The notes below the pieces were generated by a model that did no database searches, was not told the DNA's origin, and saw only the letters and a program-made list of their open reading frames with translations. A stretch of DNA of 11,204 bases, from positions 1 through 11,204 of the forward strand of contig DAUP01000143.1 of NCBI GenBank assembly GCA_002505185.1, given 5' to 3'. How positions within the stretch are numbered: the stretch's first letter is position 1; each line of letters begins with the position of its first letter. Made by a program: the position numbers and the translations under genes. The DNA comes from Ferroplasmaceae archaeon UBA567. GTDB lineage: Archaea > Thermoplasmatota > Thermoplasmata > Thermoplasmatales > Thermoplasmataceae. This document shows positions 1-7,449 of the stretch, one piece after another.

Positions 1-886
1 ATTTCAAGATATCGCTGTCACATGAGGCAGCGATGGAACCCAGGGAATTTGCATGGCTTTTGACTATAAACAGGGATCTGCGAAATAGGGCATTTGTGTC
101 GAGGTCAAGATTTGGCGATACCTTAGAAGCCCATAATTCCCAGTAGTTTGTTGTTCTCTTTGTGAGTTTCGTCATATACGCAAGGGTTATTTCCTTTCTT
201 ATTTCTGCAATATCCCCATAACCCGACCCTGCTATAATATAATAATAAAGGGAAAACTTGCCGTTGGGCTCAATATCAAATGAATGGCGCAAAACGGAAT
301 CAACCGACCCTATGGAAACCGGATTCATTGAAAGTTCATTATCTTCTGCATCTTTCCATGTTCCCTTAAGGTCTCCTATGCCCTTAACACCTGTTGCATA
401 CTGATCCATGGAATTTCCATTCTGGTCTATGGTGGAAGCCATGAAATATCTATTTTCTTTATAATGCAGAATGCCGTCAAATTCAGGATAGAATGCTGCA
501 GTGTCACCTATATCATTCCCATAAATGTAAAAATTCTGGTGAAAAAATAATTTTACATTTTTCTTGGTTCCGCTGTTGTTTGAGGCAGTAACATATCTTA
601 CATATACATTCTTATAGATATCTACAAAATCTCTGTTTTCAAAATCCACGCCTCCGGAGGAATAACCAACATTGCCAACCATGGTATGGTCATAATAATC
701 CATAAATTTTATCTGTGACCTGTCCATCCATTTAAAATCGTTATCAACAGAAATACCATACATAAACGGGTGGTCAGCAGAATGATTTTCCGATGCAAAT
801 TTCGAAAAATAAAAATCGACAATTCTGTAATCTTCATTAAAAGTTAGCAGCATTTTTCCATTTCCCAATGGAAGATACCTTACCAT
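1..886 (-). CDS. GH15 glucoamylase/glucodextranase-like glycoside hydrolase, N-terminal part (partial)
   Basis: The gene enters from the left edge, so only the first 295 codons are present and the stop is outside the window. The protein begins MVRYLPLGNGKMLLTF and continues with VDFYFSKFASENH. This matches the opening of archaeal GH15 glucoamylases, whose N-terminal beta-sandwich domain precedes the (alpha/alpha)6 catalytic barrel. The last visible residues (SLFIVKSHAN, then SIAASCDSDILK) correspond to the entry of that barrel, so the catalytic glutamates are not visible. The family releases glucose from the ends of alpha-glucans. No in-frame ATG lies upstream of 886, and a TTTTAA box sits about 26 nt before it on the minus strand, which supports this start. 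No signal peptide is seen, so a cytoplasmic enzyme acting on glycogen or maltodextrin is inferred. It diverges from the debranching enzyme operon, consistent with a shared pathway. Family call is good; exact substrate is open. Confidence 0.85.
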   Translation of the reverse strand, partial: MVRYLPLGNGKMLLTFNEDYRIVDFYFSKFASENHSADHPFMYGISVDNDFKWMDRSQIKFMDYYDHTMVGNVGYSSGGVDFENRDFVDIYKNVYVRYVTASNNSGTKKNVKLFFHQNFYIYGNDIGDTAAFYPEFDGILHYKENRYFMASTIDQNGNSMDQYATGVKGIGDLKGTWKDAEDNELSMNPVSIGSVDSVLRHSFDIEPNGKFSLYYYIIAGSGYGDIAEIRKEITLAYMTKLTKRTTNYWELWASKVSPNLDLDTNALFRRSLFIVKSHANSLGSIAASCDSDILK

Positions 887-907
887 ATAACCATATAGGG
901 CATGTAC

Positions 908-915
908 CTTAAAAT
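908..915 (-). promoter_or_regulatory. Candidate TATA box of the GH15 gene
   Basis: On the minus strand a TTTTAA-type box is centred about 26 nt before the ATG at 886. This is the spacing expected for an archaeal TATA box driving a leaderless or near-leaderless transcript. The box is weak in sequence, so the call is tentative. Confidence 0.35.
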
Positions 916-1050
916 CTTTTTGTATGAGAACAATGCAGAAATTTTATTTTATCCGCAAAGTACCCTATAGTTTTCTATCCGGTAAAAAAGCTTAAGATGC
1001 TAAATACTTTTAATCAAGAATAAAATCATTATATCATAATATATATCTTG

Positions 1051-1061
1051 TATGAATCATA
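1051..1061. promoter_or_regulatory. Small palindrome in the divergent glycogen-gene promoter region
   Basis: TATGAATCATA is a perfect 5-bp inverted repeat with one central base. It lies 11 nt before the TATA box of the debranching enzyme operon, in the 214-bp region between divergent glycogen-metabolism genes. A regulator site is possible, but an 11-bp AT-rich palindrome can arise by chance. Confidence 0.25.
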
Positions 1062-1072
1062 TATTGAAAATG

Positions 1073-1080
1073 TTTATTAA
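1073..1080 (+). promoter_or_regulatory. TATA box of the glycogen operon
   Basis: TTTATTAA starts 28 nt before the ATG at 1101. At the usual archaeal spacing, transcription would begin at or within a base or two of the start codon, so the first gene is probably translated from a leaderless mRNA. No Shine-Dalgarno sequence precedes it, unlike the two downstream genes. Confidence 0.55.
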
Positions 1081-1100
1081 TGGTATTGTGTTAAATTAAT

Positions 1101-2930
1101 ATGAATTTAAACGAGGAATGGCTTATGGCCAATTCTAATGGGTCATTCTCTTCTTCAACTGTTTCATTTGCCAATACACGTACATACCATGGTATTTTAG
1201 TAAAATCAGATCCAAATAATTATAACAGGTATGTTATTCTGTCAAAACTTTTTGAGGAAATGATTTTTTCTGGAAAAAAATATACACCAGACACAAATTA
1301 TTACCCTGGCACAACATGGCCTGATGGATTTAAATACATACAGGATTATTCCTGTTCACCTTACCCTGCAGTGGCATTTAACATGGAAGGCAATGCTTTC
1401 AAAAAATCATTAATAATGGACACAGATTCGGACACGGTCATTATAAGATACGAATTCCCAGAGAAAGTTCCGGAGAGAATAAACCTTTACCCCCTACTGG
1501 CTTTCAGAAATTTTAATAATACAATCAAATCACCGGAAAAGAAATTCGTTTCTGGGGAAATAGATGGCTATTACACCTTTGCCAGCGAAAATTTTCTCCT
1601 TAAAATTTCAAAGGTTGGGCACTTCATTGACAAGGGATACTGGTATTACAATTTTATATATCCAAAGGAGGTAGAGAGAGGAACCAGCAGCATGGAAGAC
1701 CTGTATATGCCTGGAACAATAAGCATTGAAAACATAAAAAACCCTCTTGATATAACAGTTACCACTGAGGAGAAACCCACTGGAGGATTTCAGGAAATCA
1801 TGGGAAAATTCAAGAATAGGGGGAAGAATAGTGAAAAAGACCCTGATATTAGCGCTTTACGAAGAAACTCATCCAATTTTCTGTTAAAGAATGATTTAAT
1901 AGCAGGTTTCCACTGGTTCGGCCCATGGGCACGTGACACATTTATATCCATGCCAGGACTTATATTAACAGGGAGAAATTATGACATGGCACGGAAAATT
2001 TTCATGAACTATGCCAGTAATATGGAGGAAAATCTTATACCTAACAATCTTTATAACCAATCCTTTGAAAGGTCAGCAGATGCATCATTATGGTTCATAT
2101 ATGCCCTCTACAAATACTATGCCTATTCACTGGATAAGGCATTTGTTTCATCACTTTTTGAAAGGGTAAGAGCCATAATAAATTCATATATCCAGGGTAA
2201 TGACGACTTTTCTCTGGATGGGAAATTTATAAGTGTAAAAAAAGCACCAATGACATGGATGGATGCTAAAATCGGCAGTACGGTTTTCACGCCCAGAACT
2301 GGAAAACCCATAGAAATAAATGCGCTCTGGTATAATGCACTGAAATCATATGTATATTTTTCAACTCTTTCATCAGATAAACCGGATAAAGAAGTGACAG
2401 ATATTCTTTCAGGATTCGAAAGCGAATTTGCCGAAAAATTCATTGTAAGCGGCAAAATAGCAGACACAATAGATCCTGTGGATACATCTTTCCGACCCAA
2501 TTTCCTGTTTGCCTATTCCCTGCCATTCCCACTAATGACACAAAAAAATTTTCTTGAAAAAGCCCGGCTGGAACTTGCAACTCCCTACGGGATCAGAAGT
2601 CTTTCTCCCACCACCCCAGAATTTAAGGGGACATATTATGGACCCCAGTATGAAAGGGATAGTGCATACCATAACGGTACTGTTTGGCCATGGCTTGTAG
2701 GTTCCTATATTACCGCCTGTGTACGGAATGGATATAACCCCAACGACCTGTACAGGTATTTTTCCCAGTTGTATACATTGAATTATGTACCAGAAATTTT
2801 TGACGGCCTTAACCCAGGAAATCCACGTGGCTGCATTATGCAGGCATGGAGCTACGGTGAACTTATAAGATCCTATTATGAAGACATTAAGAAGGGCAGA
2901 GGAAAACCGCATGCAGGGAAGGTGAATTAA
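1101..2930 (+). CDS. Archaeal glycogen debranching enzyme (amylo-alpha-1,6-glucosidase, GH133)
   Basis: This 609-residue protein removes alpha-1,6 branch stubs from glycogen-like polymers. The N-terminal GDE domain (about 1-220) opens with EEWLMANSNGSF and carries NTRTYHG at 25-31, the hallmark of archaeal/bacterial debranching enzymes. The C-terminal (alpha/alpha)6 domain (about 250-595) has AGFHWFGPWARDTFIS near 268-283, TWMDAKIG at 385-392, GKPIEINALWYNAL at 401-414, YHNGTVWPWLVGSY at 523-536 and PEIFDGLNPGNPRGC at 564-578. By analogy with characterised eukaryotic enzymes, D388 (TWMD) and E565 (PEIFDG) are the likely catalytic acids; that assignment is inference. The usual GDWGRD motif reads GPWARD here. 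Length is normal for the archaeal type, which lacks the eukaryotic transferase half. It is the first gene of a three-gene operon, and its stop overlaps the next start (TAATG). Confidence 0.93.
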   Translation: MNLNEEWLMANSNGSFSSSTVSFANTRTYHGILVKSDPNNYNRYVILSKLFEEMIFSGKKYTPDTNYYPGTTWPDGFKYIQDYSCSPYPAVAFNMEGNAFKKSLIMDTDSDTVIIRYEFPEKVPERINLYPLLAFRNFNNTIKSPEKKFVSGEIDGYYTFASENFLLKISKVGHFIDKGYWYYNFIYPKEVERGTSSMEDLYMPGTISIENIKNPLDITVTTEEKPTGGFQEIMGKFKNRGKNSEKDPDISALRRNSSNFLLKNDLIAGFHWFGPWARDTFISMPGLILTGRNYDMARKIFMNYASNMEENLIPNNLYNQSFERSADASLWFIYALYKYYAYSLDKAFVSSLFERVRAIINSYIQGNDDFSLDGKFISVKKAPMTWMDAKIGSTVFTPRTGKPIEINALWYNALKSYVYFSTLSSDKPDKEVTDILSGFESEFAEKFIVSGKIADTIDPVDTSFRPNFLFAYSLPFPLMTQKNFLEKARLELATPYGIRSLSPTTPEFKGTYYGPQYERDSAYHNGTVWPWLVGSYITACVRNGYNPNDLYRYFSQLYTLNYVPEIFDGLNPGNPRGCIMQAWSYGELIRSYYEDIKKGRGKPHAGKVN

Positions 2931-4048
2931 TGAAGGTTGCTGTAATAGGATGGGAGCTTCCCCCTGCGTTTTCAGGGGGTCTTGGAATACACACCTCTAA
3001 TATCTTCTCAATAATAGGAAAAATTATTCCAACCGACATTTACCTTCCTGATATGGGATATTCTTTTTCGGGTTATCCATTTAACATCAGAACCGTACAG
3101 GTAACAAGAGGCATTGCCGGTGGATCCTATTCACATGTAACCAATTTCACGGAAGCAGTTGATGATTACAATAACAAAGTGGTGGAAAATTTTAAACCGG
3201 ACGGTGTGTCGGTTATACACTGCCACGACTGGATAACATTCAGTGCAGGTATAGAAATAAAAGAGAAATTCGGTATACCACTGGTTGTAACTTTTCATAG
3301 TACCGAGTATGACAGATCTGCCTATTTCAATCCACAGGGCGATATAATGAAAAGAGAAAAGGAAGGTGCTGAAAAGGCTGATGCCATCATAACTGTTTCC
3401 AATTTCACAAAAAGGATTTTAGTTGAAAAATACAATATAGACCCTGATAAGATAACCGCGGTATACAATGGTGTAAAATCATCTGCTTACACACAGGGGC
3501 AGAATTATAAAAGGGAGAGGCAGATTCTTTATTTCGGCAGGATAACCAGCCAGAAAGGCCCCAAATTTTTTATGGAAATGGCGGATAAAATTCTCCAGTA
3601 TGAAAAAAATGTTAAATTTGTCATGGCGGGAACCGGGGATATGCTTGATGAAATGAAGGGCTATGCCCTTGACCATGGTTTCAGCGAAAAAATCCTTTTC
3701 CCGGGTTTTGTGGACTTCCATAAGGCAATAGAGTATTACAAGAGGTCAGAGGTTTTTGTAATACCTGCGATATCAGAACCATTTGGCATAACTGTACTGG
3801 AATCCATGGTTTCCGGAACACCTGTAATAATGAGTAAAACCACAGGTGTTGGAGAAGCGCTTAACAACGCTTTGAAGTCTGAATACTGGGATACAGATGT
3901 TATGTCGTCATATGCTGTTTCCATTATAAACCATAAAAGCCTCATGGATACACTATCACTATACGGAAAGTATGAAGGTATGTCATTTACATGGGAAAAA
4001 TCGGCAATAAAAACGATAGAGGTGTACAGATCAATATGGAAAATATAG
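2930..4048 (+). CDS. Glycogen synthase-type glycosyltransferase (GT4/GT5, GT-B fold)
   Basis: This 372-residue GT-B glycosyltransferase probably extends alpha-glucan chains from a nucleotide-glucose donor. In the N-terminal Rossmann domain (about 1-185), FSGGLGIH at 14-21 corresponds to the glycogen synthase acceptor-side GGLG loop. HCHDW at 97-101 and TFHSTEYD at 121-128 are also typical of starch/glycogen synthases. In the C-terminal donor-binding domain, YFGRITSQKG (201-210) supplies the phosphate-binding Arg and Lys, and EPFGITVLE (283-291) is the EX7E motif. The start overlaps the previous stop by one base, with a GGTGA ribosome-binding site 5 nt upstream. At 372 residues it is shorter than bacterial GlgA (about 480). 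Location between a debranching enzyme and a GH57 amylase supports glycogen synthesis rather than cell-surface glycosylation, but donor specificity cannot be read from the sequence. Confidence 0.85.
   Translation: MKVAVIGWELPPAFSGGLGIHTSNIFSIIGKIIPTDIYLPDMGYSFSGYPFNIRTVQVTRGIAGGSYSHVTNFTEAVDDYNNKVVENFKPDGVSVIHCHDWITFSAGIEIKEKFGIPLVVTFHSTEYDRSAYFNPQGDIMKREKEGAEKADAIITVSNFTKRILVEKYNIDPDKITAVYNGVKSSAYTQGQNYKRERQILYFGRITSQKGPKFFMEMADKILQYEKNVKFVMAGTGDMLDEMKGYALDHGFSEKILFPGFVDFHKAIEYYKRSEVFVIPAISEPFGITVLESMVSGTPVIMSKTTGVGEALNNALKSEYWDTDVMSSYAVSIINHKSLMDTLSLYGKYEGMSFTWEKSAIKTIEVYRSIWKI
4019..4024 (+). promoter_or_regulatory. Ribosome-binding site deciding the GH57 start
   Basis: GAGGTG lies 11 nt before the ATG at 4036. 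An earlier in-frame ATG at 3991 would add 15 residues inside the glycosyltransferase gene. The later start is preferred because the family begins within a few residues of its HQP motif. Confidence 0.5.
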
Positions 4049-5172
4049 TTTTTTACTTTGAACTGCATCAGCCATTCAGGCTCCGGCCACTGCGAATGCA
4101 GGACAATGCTACTGCCATGGACATATTCTGGGAAGAAAAGAACAGGGAGATTTTTAAAAGAATTTCAGAAAATGCCTATATACCGGCAACCCAGACTCTG
4201 ATGGAAAGCGGCATAAAATCTACCTTCTCCATGTCGGGCACATTTATAGAACAGGCAATGAAATATAGCCCAAAAACCCTCGATATTATAGAGGACTACG
4301 TAAAATCTGGTATGTGTGAACTTATGGGCGAAACATATTTTCACTCACTGGCCTCAATATGGGATGAAGAGGAATTCGAATATCAGGTACGGGAACAGAC
4401 AAAGACGATGAAGAACATTTTTAATTATTCTCCCGTATCATTCAGGAATACGGAACTGATATACAATAACAGAATTGCGGAAATGGCAAAGAATATGGGT
4501 TTTAGGAATATAATAGCCGAGGGTACGGACGAAATATCGAAAAATTTCAGCCCCAACTATAGATATGTGGCACCATCCGGCATTAACCTTTACCTGAGAA
4601 ATTATTCCATGAGTGATAATATATCATTCAGGTTTTCAAACACTGTGTGGAATGAATATCCACTTACGGCTGATAAATATGTAAAATGGATTCAAAACAG
4701 CCCGGGAGACATAATGAACCTTTACATGGATTATGAGACATTCGGGGAACACCAGAGGAAGGAAACAGGTATATTTGATTTTATCAGGTACTTATCGAAA
4801 TATATTGAGGATTACGGGATAAAAACCATAAAAATTGATGAAATAGCAAAAGAACATAATGCTAAGGGAATGGTCAGCATTGAAAAAACCATATCATGGG
4901 CAGATACAAGGAGAGATTTATCGGCATGGCTGGGAAATGCAATGCAAAATGAGGCATTTAACCGCTTAAAACTGTGTTCCGCTTCTGATAATAAAGAAAT
5001 ATGGAGATATATGCAGACATCCGACCTCATATATTATATGTCTATGGGAAATCCCGAGGATTTTACCGTTCATGAATACTTTAACCCATACAGGTCACCC
5101 TATCTCGCTTTTATTTATTATATGTTTGCACTGGATAACACATGCAGTTCCCATAATGAAAGGATTGAATAA
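4036..5172 (+). CDS. GH57 alpha-amylase
   Basis: This 378-residue enzyme of glycoside hydrolase family 57 hydrolyses alpha-glucans by a retaining mechanism. All five family signature regions are visible: HQP at 11-13; FSMSGTF at 64-70; FRNTELIYNN at 136-145 with nucleophile E140; MDYETFGEHQ at 231-240 with acid/base D232; and ISWADTRRDLSAWLGNAMQ at 286-304. The FRNTELIY and DYETFGEHQ forms match GH57 alpha-amylases more closely than the much longer branching enzymes or amylopullulanases. The start overlaps the upstream glycosyltransferase by 13 nt in another frame. No signal peptide is present, so it should act in the cytoplasm with the debranching enzyme. The protein ends soon after VHEYFNPYRSPYLAF, the usual family C-terminus, so it is a compact but complete enzyme. 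Confidence 0.92.
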   Translation: MENIVFYFELHQPFRLRPLRMQDNATAMDIFWEEKNREIFKRISENAYIPATQTLMESGIKSTFSMSGTFIEQAMKYSPKTLDIIEDYVKSGMCELMGETYFHSLASIWDEEEFEYQVREQTKTMKNIFNYSPVSFRNTELIYNNRIAEMAKNMGFRNIIAEGTDEISKNFSPNYRYVAPSGINLYLRNYSMSDNISFRFSNTVWNEYPLTADKYVKWIQNSPGDIMNLYMDYETFGEHQRKETGIFDFIRYLSKYIEDYGIKTIKIDEIAKEHNAKGMVSIEKTISWADTRRDLSAWLGNAMQNEAFNRLKLCSASDNKEIWRYMQTSDLIYYMSMGNPEDFTVHEYFNPYRSPYLAFIYYMFALDNTCSSHNERIE

Positions 5173-5185
5173 ATGGAGAACGCTG

Positions 5186-5196
5186 TTATTTATTTT
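5186..5196 (+). terminator. T-rich tract after the glycogen operon
   Basis: TTATTTATTTT begins 14 nt after the amylase stop codon. T-rich tracts terminate archaeal transcription without a hairpin. The run is interrupted by A residues, so support is modest. Confidence 0.35.
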
Positions 5197-5214
5197 CCCA
5201 GCAAAATAATTTAA

Positions 5215-5228
5215 CTATGGTGCCATAG
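5215..5228. promoter_or_regulatory. 14-bp inverted repeat upstream of the MFS gene
   Basis: CTATGG-TG-CCATAG has perfect 6-bp arms around a 2-base centre. It lies about 75 nt upstream of the MFS TATA box and 42 nt after the amylase stop codon. It could be an operator or part of a termination structure; neither can be decided from sequence. Confidence 0.3.
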
Positions 5229-5290
5229 CAGATGGTGAATTATCTACCTGAATGGCAACAAAATTAACTACAAAATGTTGTGATAATTTC

Positions 5291-5300
5291 ATATATTATA
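5291..5300 (+). promoter_or_regulatory. TATA box of the MFS gene
   Basis: ATATATTATA starts 24 nt before the ATG at 5315, the normal archaeal spacing for a leaderless transcript. It would fall inside the coding region if the earlier in-frame ATG at 5252 were used, so it argues for the later start. Confidence 0.5.
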
Positions 5301-5314
5301 CACATGGTGCTATT

Positions 5315-6437
5315 ATGGAAATTAAAAATTCTCGACCTGTATTGCCCGCCGTATTACAGAGCATGTTTATAATAGCCCTTGGCAACCTGATAGATTCATC
5401 CTATGCCCCCATGGCACCGTTTATCAAGAATTTTTATGTCCTAACAGCTACACAAGTAGGTCTCGTCACCAGTGTTATATTTATCGGCTCATCGTGTGTA
5501 TCCATATTCACGGGCTATTTTGTCGACAGGATAGGTTATAGAAATGCCATGAAATTATCATTTGGAATAATGGCTGCCGGCTCATTGATAGTGTTCAAAT
5601 CCCCTTACTACATTACATTGCTATTCGGATTCTACCTTATTGGCTTCGGCTATGGTGTCCTGACCCCGGCCACAAATAGCCACATTATGGAGGAGTATTA
5701 TCCGGAACATCTCACAAGAATGGGTATTAAACAGGCAGGTGTGCCCATGGGTGCCGCACTGGCTTCAATAGCTCTTCCATTCATTGTTCTCAGGACCGGG
5801 GTGCCATATACATACCTTGTTGTGTCTATTATGGCAATATTCATGGTACTGATTTTGCCATACAGGAAAAAACAAAATTCTTCGAAATTTAATGTCCGGG
5901 AGTATATTTCTGAGATGCTCCAGGCCGGAAAGAACCGATACCTTCTCATTATTGGATTCTCGGCATTGTTTCTTTCATGGTCTCAACAGTCGGTCATGAC
6001 ATATGATGTGCTGTATTTCCAGAAAATAAAATTCGGTACCATTATTGCCGAATCTTTTCTTATCACTGTCCTTATCAGTGCCATATTTGGAAGAATACTG
6101 TGGACAAGGCTGGGAAACATAATATTCAGAGAAAACCATATGGCAACATTTTCAATCATTATGTTTTCTACTGCACTGGTTCTTTTGGCATTCCCTCATT
6201 TTTCCTCCTACATATATTATGCTTACATTTTTTCAGTTCTAATTGGCTTCACAGCAATTTCATGGAACGGTGTATTCGTTTCCATAATATCAGAAATAGC
6301 TCCTCCGGGACGGGTAGGAATGTTCAGTGGAATGGGCATATTGATAATAAGCCTTGGTTACTATAATAGGAACACCAATTTCTGGATTGATAATAGACCA
6401 TTATCATTCATATGACCTGATGTGGACTGTAATAGGG
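5315..6437 (+). pseudogene. MFS transporter, frameshifted and missing its last helix
   Basis: A major facilitator superfamily membrane carrier; the substrate is not recognisable. The protein starts MEIKNSRPVLPAVLQSMF. It has MFS motif A (GYFVDRIGYRN, residues about 67-77) between helices 2 and 3, followed by successive hydrophobic helices. An ATG at 5252 is in frame, but its 21 extra residues are polar and hold the likely TATA box. At 6358-6359 an extra T shifts the frame. The as-read product ends LGYYNRNTNFW and stops at 6415. Skipping that base restores a convincing helix 11, LGTIIGTPISGLIIDHYHSY, followed by DLMWTVIGF. Similarity then ends near 6437 in KQLMNS-type sequence with a stop at 6471-6473, so helix 12 is missing. 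Mobile-element debris follows at once. Two independent lesions make a functional transporter unlikely, unless the extra T is a sequencing error, which would still leave the C-terminus truncated. Confidence 0.75.
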
Positions 6438-6457
6438 TTCAAACAGTTAATGAATAG

Positions 6458-6468
6458 TATTATATATT
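6458..6468 (+). promoter_or_regulatory. Candidate TATA box of the IS607 fragment
   Basis: TATTATATATT lies 24-34 nt before the ATG at 6492, a plausible promoter for a leaderless transcript of the OrfA remnant. Confidence 0.35.
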
Positions 6469-6491
6469 TGTAATATGTTGTAATAAGTATC

Positions 6492-6641
6492 ATGGGAAAA
6501 CTCTATACCATAAGGGATGCCTGTAAAATACTCCAACTCAATCCGAACACACTCAGGAAGTGGGACAGGGAAGGAAAGATCAGGTGTGTCAGGCTCTCGA
6601 ATAACTTCCGGCGTGTGCCTGAGGTGAAGCATGCAGGATAG
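6492..6641 (+). pseudogene. IS607-type serine recombinase (OrfA), N-terminal HTH fragment
   Basis: Only 49 codons remain. They read MGKLYTIRDACKILQL, then TLRKWDREGKIRCVR, then FRRVPE. This is the MerR-like winged helix-turn-helix that opens IS607-family serine recombinases, where the recognition part usually ends in a G-x-x-RRVPE-type stretch. The whole catalytic resolvase domain, including the active-site serine, is absent. A TAG at 6639-6641 ends the frame just after similarity stops. The sequence then changes to a DDE transposase, so a deletion or a second insertion appears to have joined two unrelated elements at about 6623-6640. A stand-alone MerR-like regulator is an alternative, but the close match to the recombinase N-terminus and the flanking debris favour a remnant. 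Confidence 0.7.
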
Positions 6642-7258
6642 CCGGACTCGGGAAAACTGATAGTCCGGTTAGAGGTGGAAGGGTCAGGAGAAATCCTGAT
6701 CTTTACCCTACCCTTGAGGAGATCGGCCTTTCCTATACTGATTCCAGGATATTCATCATATCCGGGAACACATATTCCGTATGGGAAACAGAGGGAATAA
6801 TGAAAGGCATTGGATATGTAAAGGTGATAATATCTGAGGGAACCAATGGCAGGAGATACTATGTAACCAACCGCAGGAACTGGAAGGCAAAGAGGATACT
6901 GAAAACATACCTTGAACGCTGGGGAATAGAGGTCATTCACAGGGATCTAAAGCAGGACGGGTTAGGGAGAATCTTCCTCAGGAAACTATGCAAGACAGAA
7001 TTGTACCTCCGTCTCATGGTTTCCGGAAGGGCTCTCCTCGAAATCGCAAGCATAAGATCAATAAACAGGTATCCAGGCATTCCTGACAATGTGGGTAAGA
7101 GGAAAAGGTGGATATCCTTTGAGATGCTTGAATCCCTGTTCATGGGTTTCAAGAAATACGGTGATTCTTTCATTCAGGCTGTGAAGAAATCACTTACGGA
7201 TCCATACAGGTCAACAAGAGATGTTATGGGTAAATTGAGAGAATTAAATCCTGAATAA
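6623..7258 (+). pseudogene. DDE transposase, C-terminal half (IS4 superfamily-like)
   Basis: An open frame of about 211 codons is readable from 6623, although the first ATG is only at 6800. It contains YYVTNRRNWKAKRIL, then YLERWGIEVIHRDLK. The latter fits the Y-(2)-R-(3)-E-(6)-K signature around the catalytic glutamate of IS4-type transposases, followed by QDGLGRI. Full-length relatives are usually about 350-480 residues with two aspartates in the first half. Here the N-terminal part, including at least the first aspartate, is gone, and no start codon with a promoter is evident for the open frame. The upstream boundary is the junction with the IS607 fragment. The protein cannot act alone in transposition. 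I cannot assign a precise IS family by eye (IS4, IS701 or IS1634 relatives are possible). Confidence 0.75.
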
Positions 7259-7373
7259 TGAATATAATTAACGCAAAACTCTAGTTATAATTTCACAAAA
7301 TCATGAAGTGGATGATATAGTAACCGTGATTATTTCCACGCATAAATTGTTCATCCCACAGGTTATGAACTAT

Positions 7374-7399
7374 ATTATTTATTACTAAATTATTTATTA
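7374..7399. repeat. Direct repeat in the secreted-protein promoter region
   Basis: ATTATTTATTA occurs at 7374-7384 and again at 7389-7399, a 15-bp period. It lies just upstream of the (AT)n tract and promoter of the gene at 7450. It may be duplicated TATA-like or regulator-binding sequence, or simply low-complexity AT-rich DNA. Confidence 0.35.
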
Positions 7400-7413
7400 A
7401 TATTGTTATCGAA

Positions 7414-7431
7414 ATATATATATATATATAT
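7414..7431 (+). promoter_or_regulatory. Alternating AT tract overlapping the TATA box of the secreted-protein gene
   Basis: Nine AT dinucleotides in a row end 18 nt before the ATG at 7450, so any TATA box at the standard distance must lie within this tract. Slippage in such a repeat could vary promoter spacing between strains; that is speculation. The rest of the 191-bp gap (7259-7449) is AT-rich with no gene visible. Confidence 0.45.
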
Positions 7432-7449
7432 TCATGCATTTATATCATT

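Noticed and set aside
2532..2912. Open frame of 126 codons on the minus strand, and a similar 125-codon one at 2123-2500.
   Set aside because: Both lie antisense to the well-supported debranching enzyme, with no promoter, no ribosome-binding site and no recognisable domain.
3991..4035. Longer start for the GH57 amylase at 3991.
   Set aside because: It adds 15 polar residues within the glycosyltransferase gene; family members start close to the HQP motif and GAGGTG precedes the ATG at 4036.
5252..5314. Longer start for the MFS protein at 5252.
   Set aside because: The extra residues are not conserved-looking, and the best TATA box would lie inside the gene.
6503..6940. 145-codon minus-strand open frame across the transposon remnants.
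   Set aside because: It is antisense to recognisable recombinase and transposase sequence on the plus strand and shows no domain of its own.
6448..7264. TAATGAATA occurs at 6448-6456 and 7256-7264, flanking the mobile-element debris like a target-site duplication.
   Set aside because: The right copy overlaps the transposase stop codon, leaving no room for a terminal repeat, and 9-bp matches are not rare in DNA this AT-rich.
7371..7431. Repeated AT-rich units considered as a CRISPR or origin-like array.
   Set aside because: Only two copies of an 11-bp unit and a simple dinucleotide tract are present, with no spacers and no cas or replication genes nearby.
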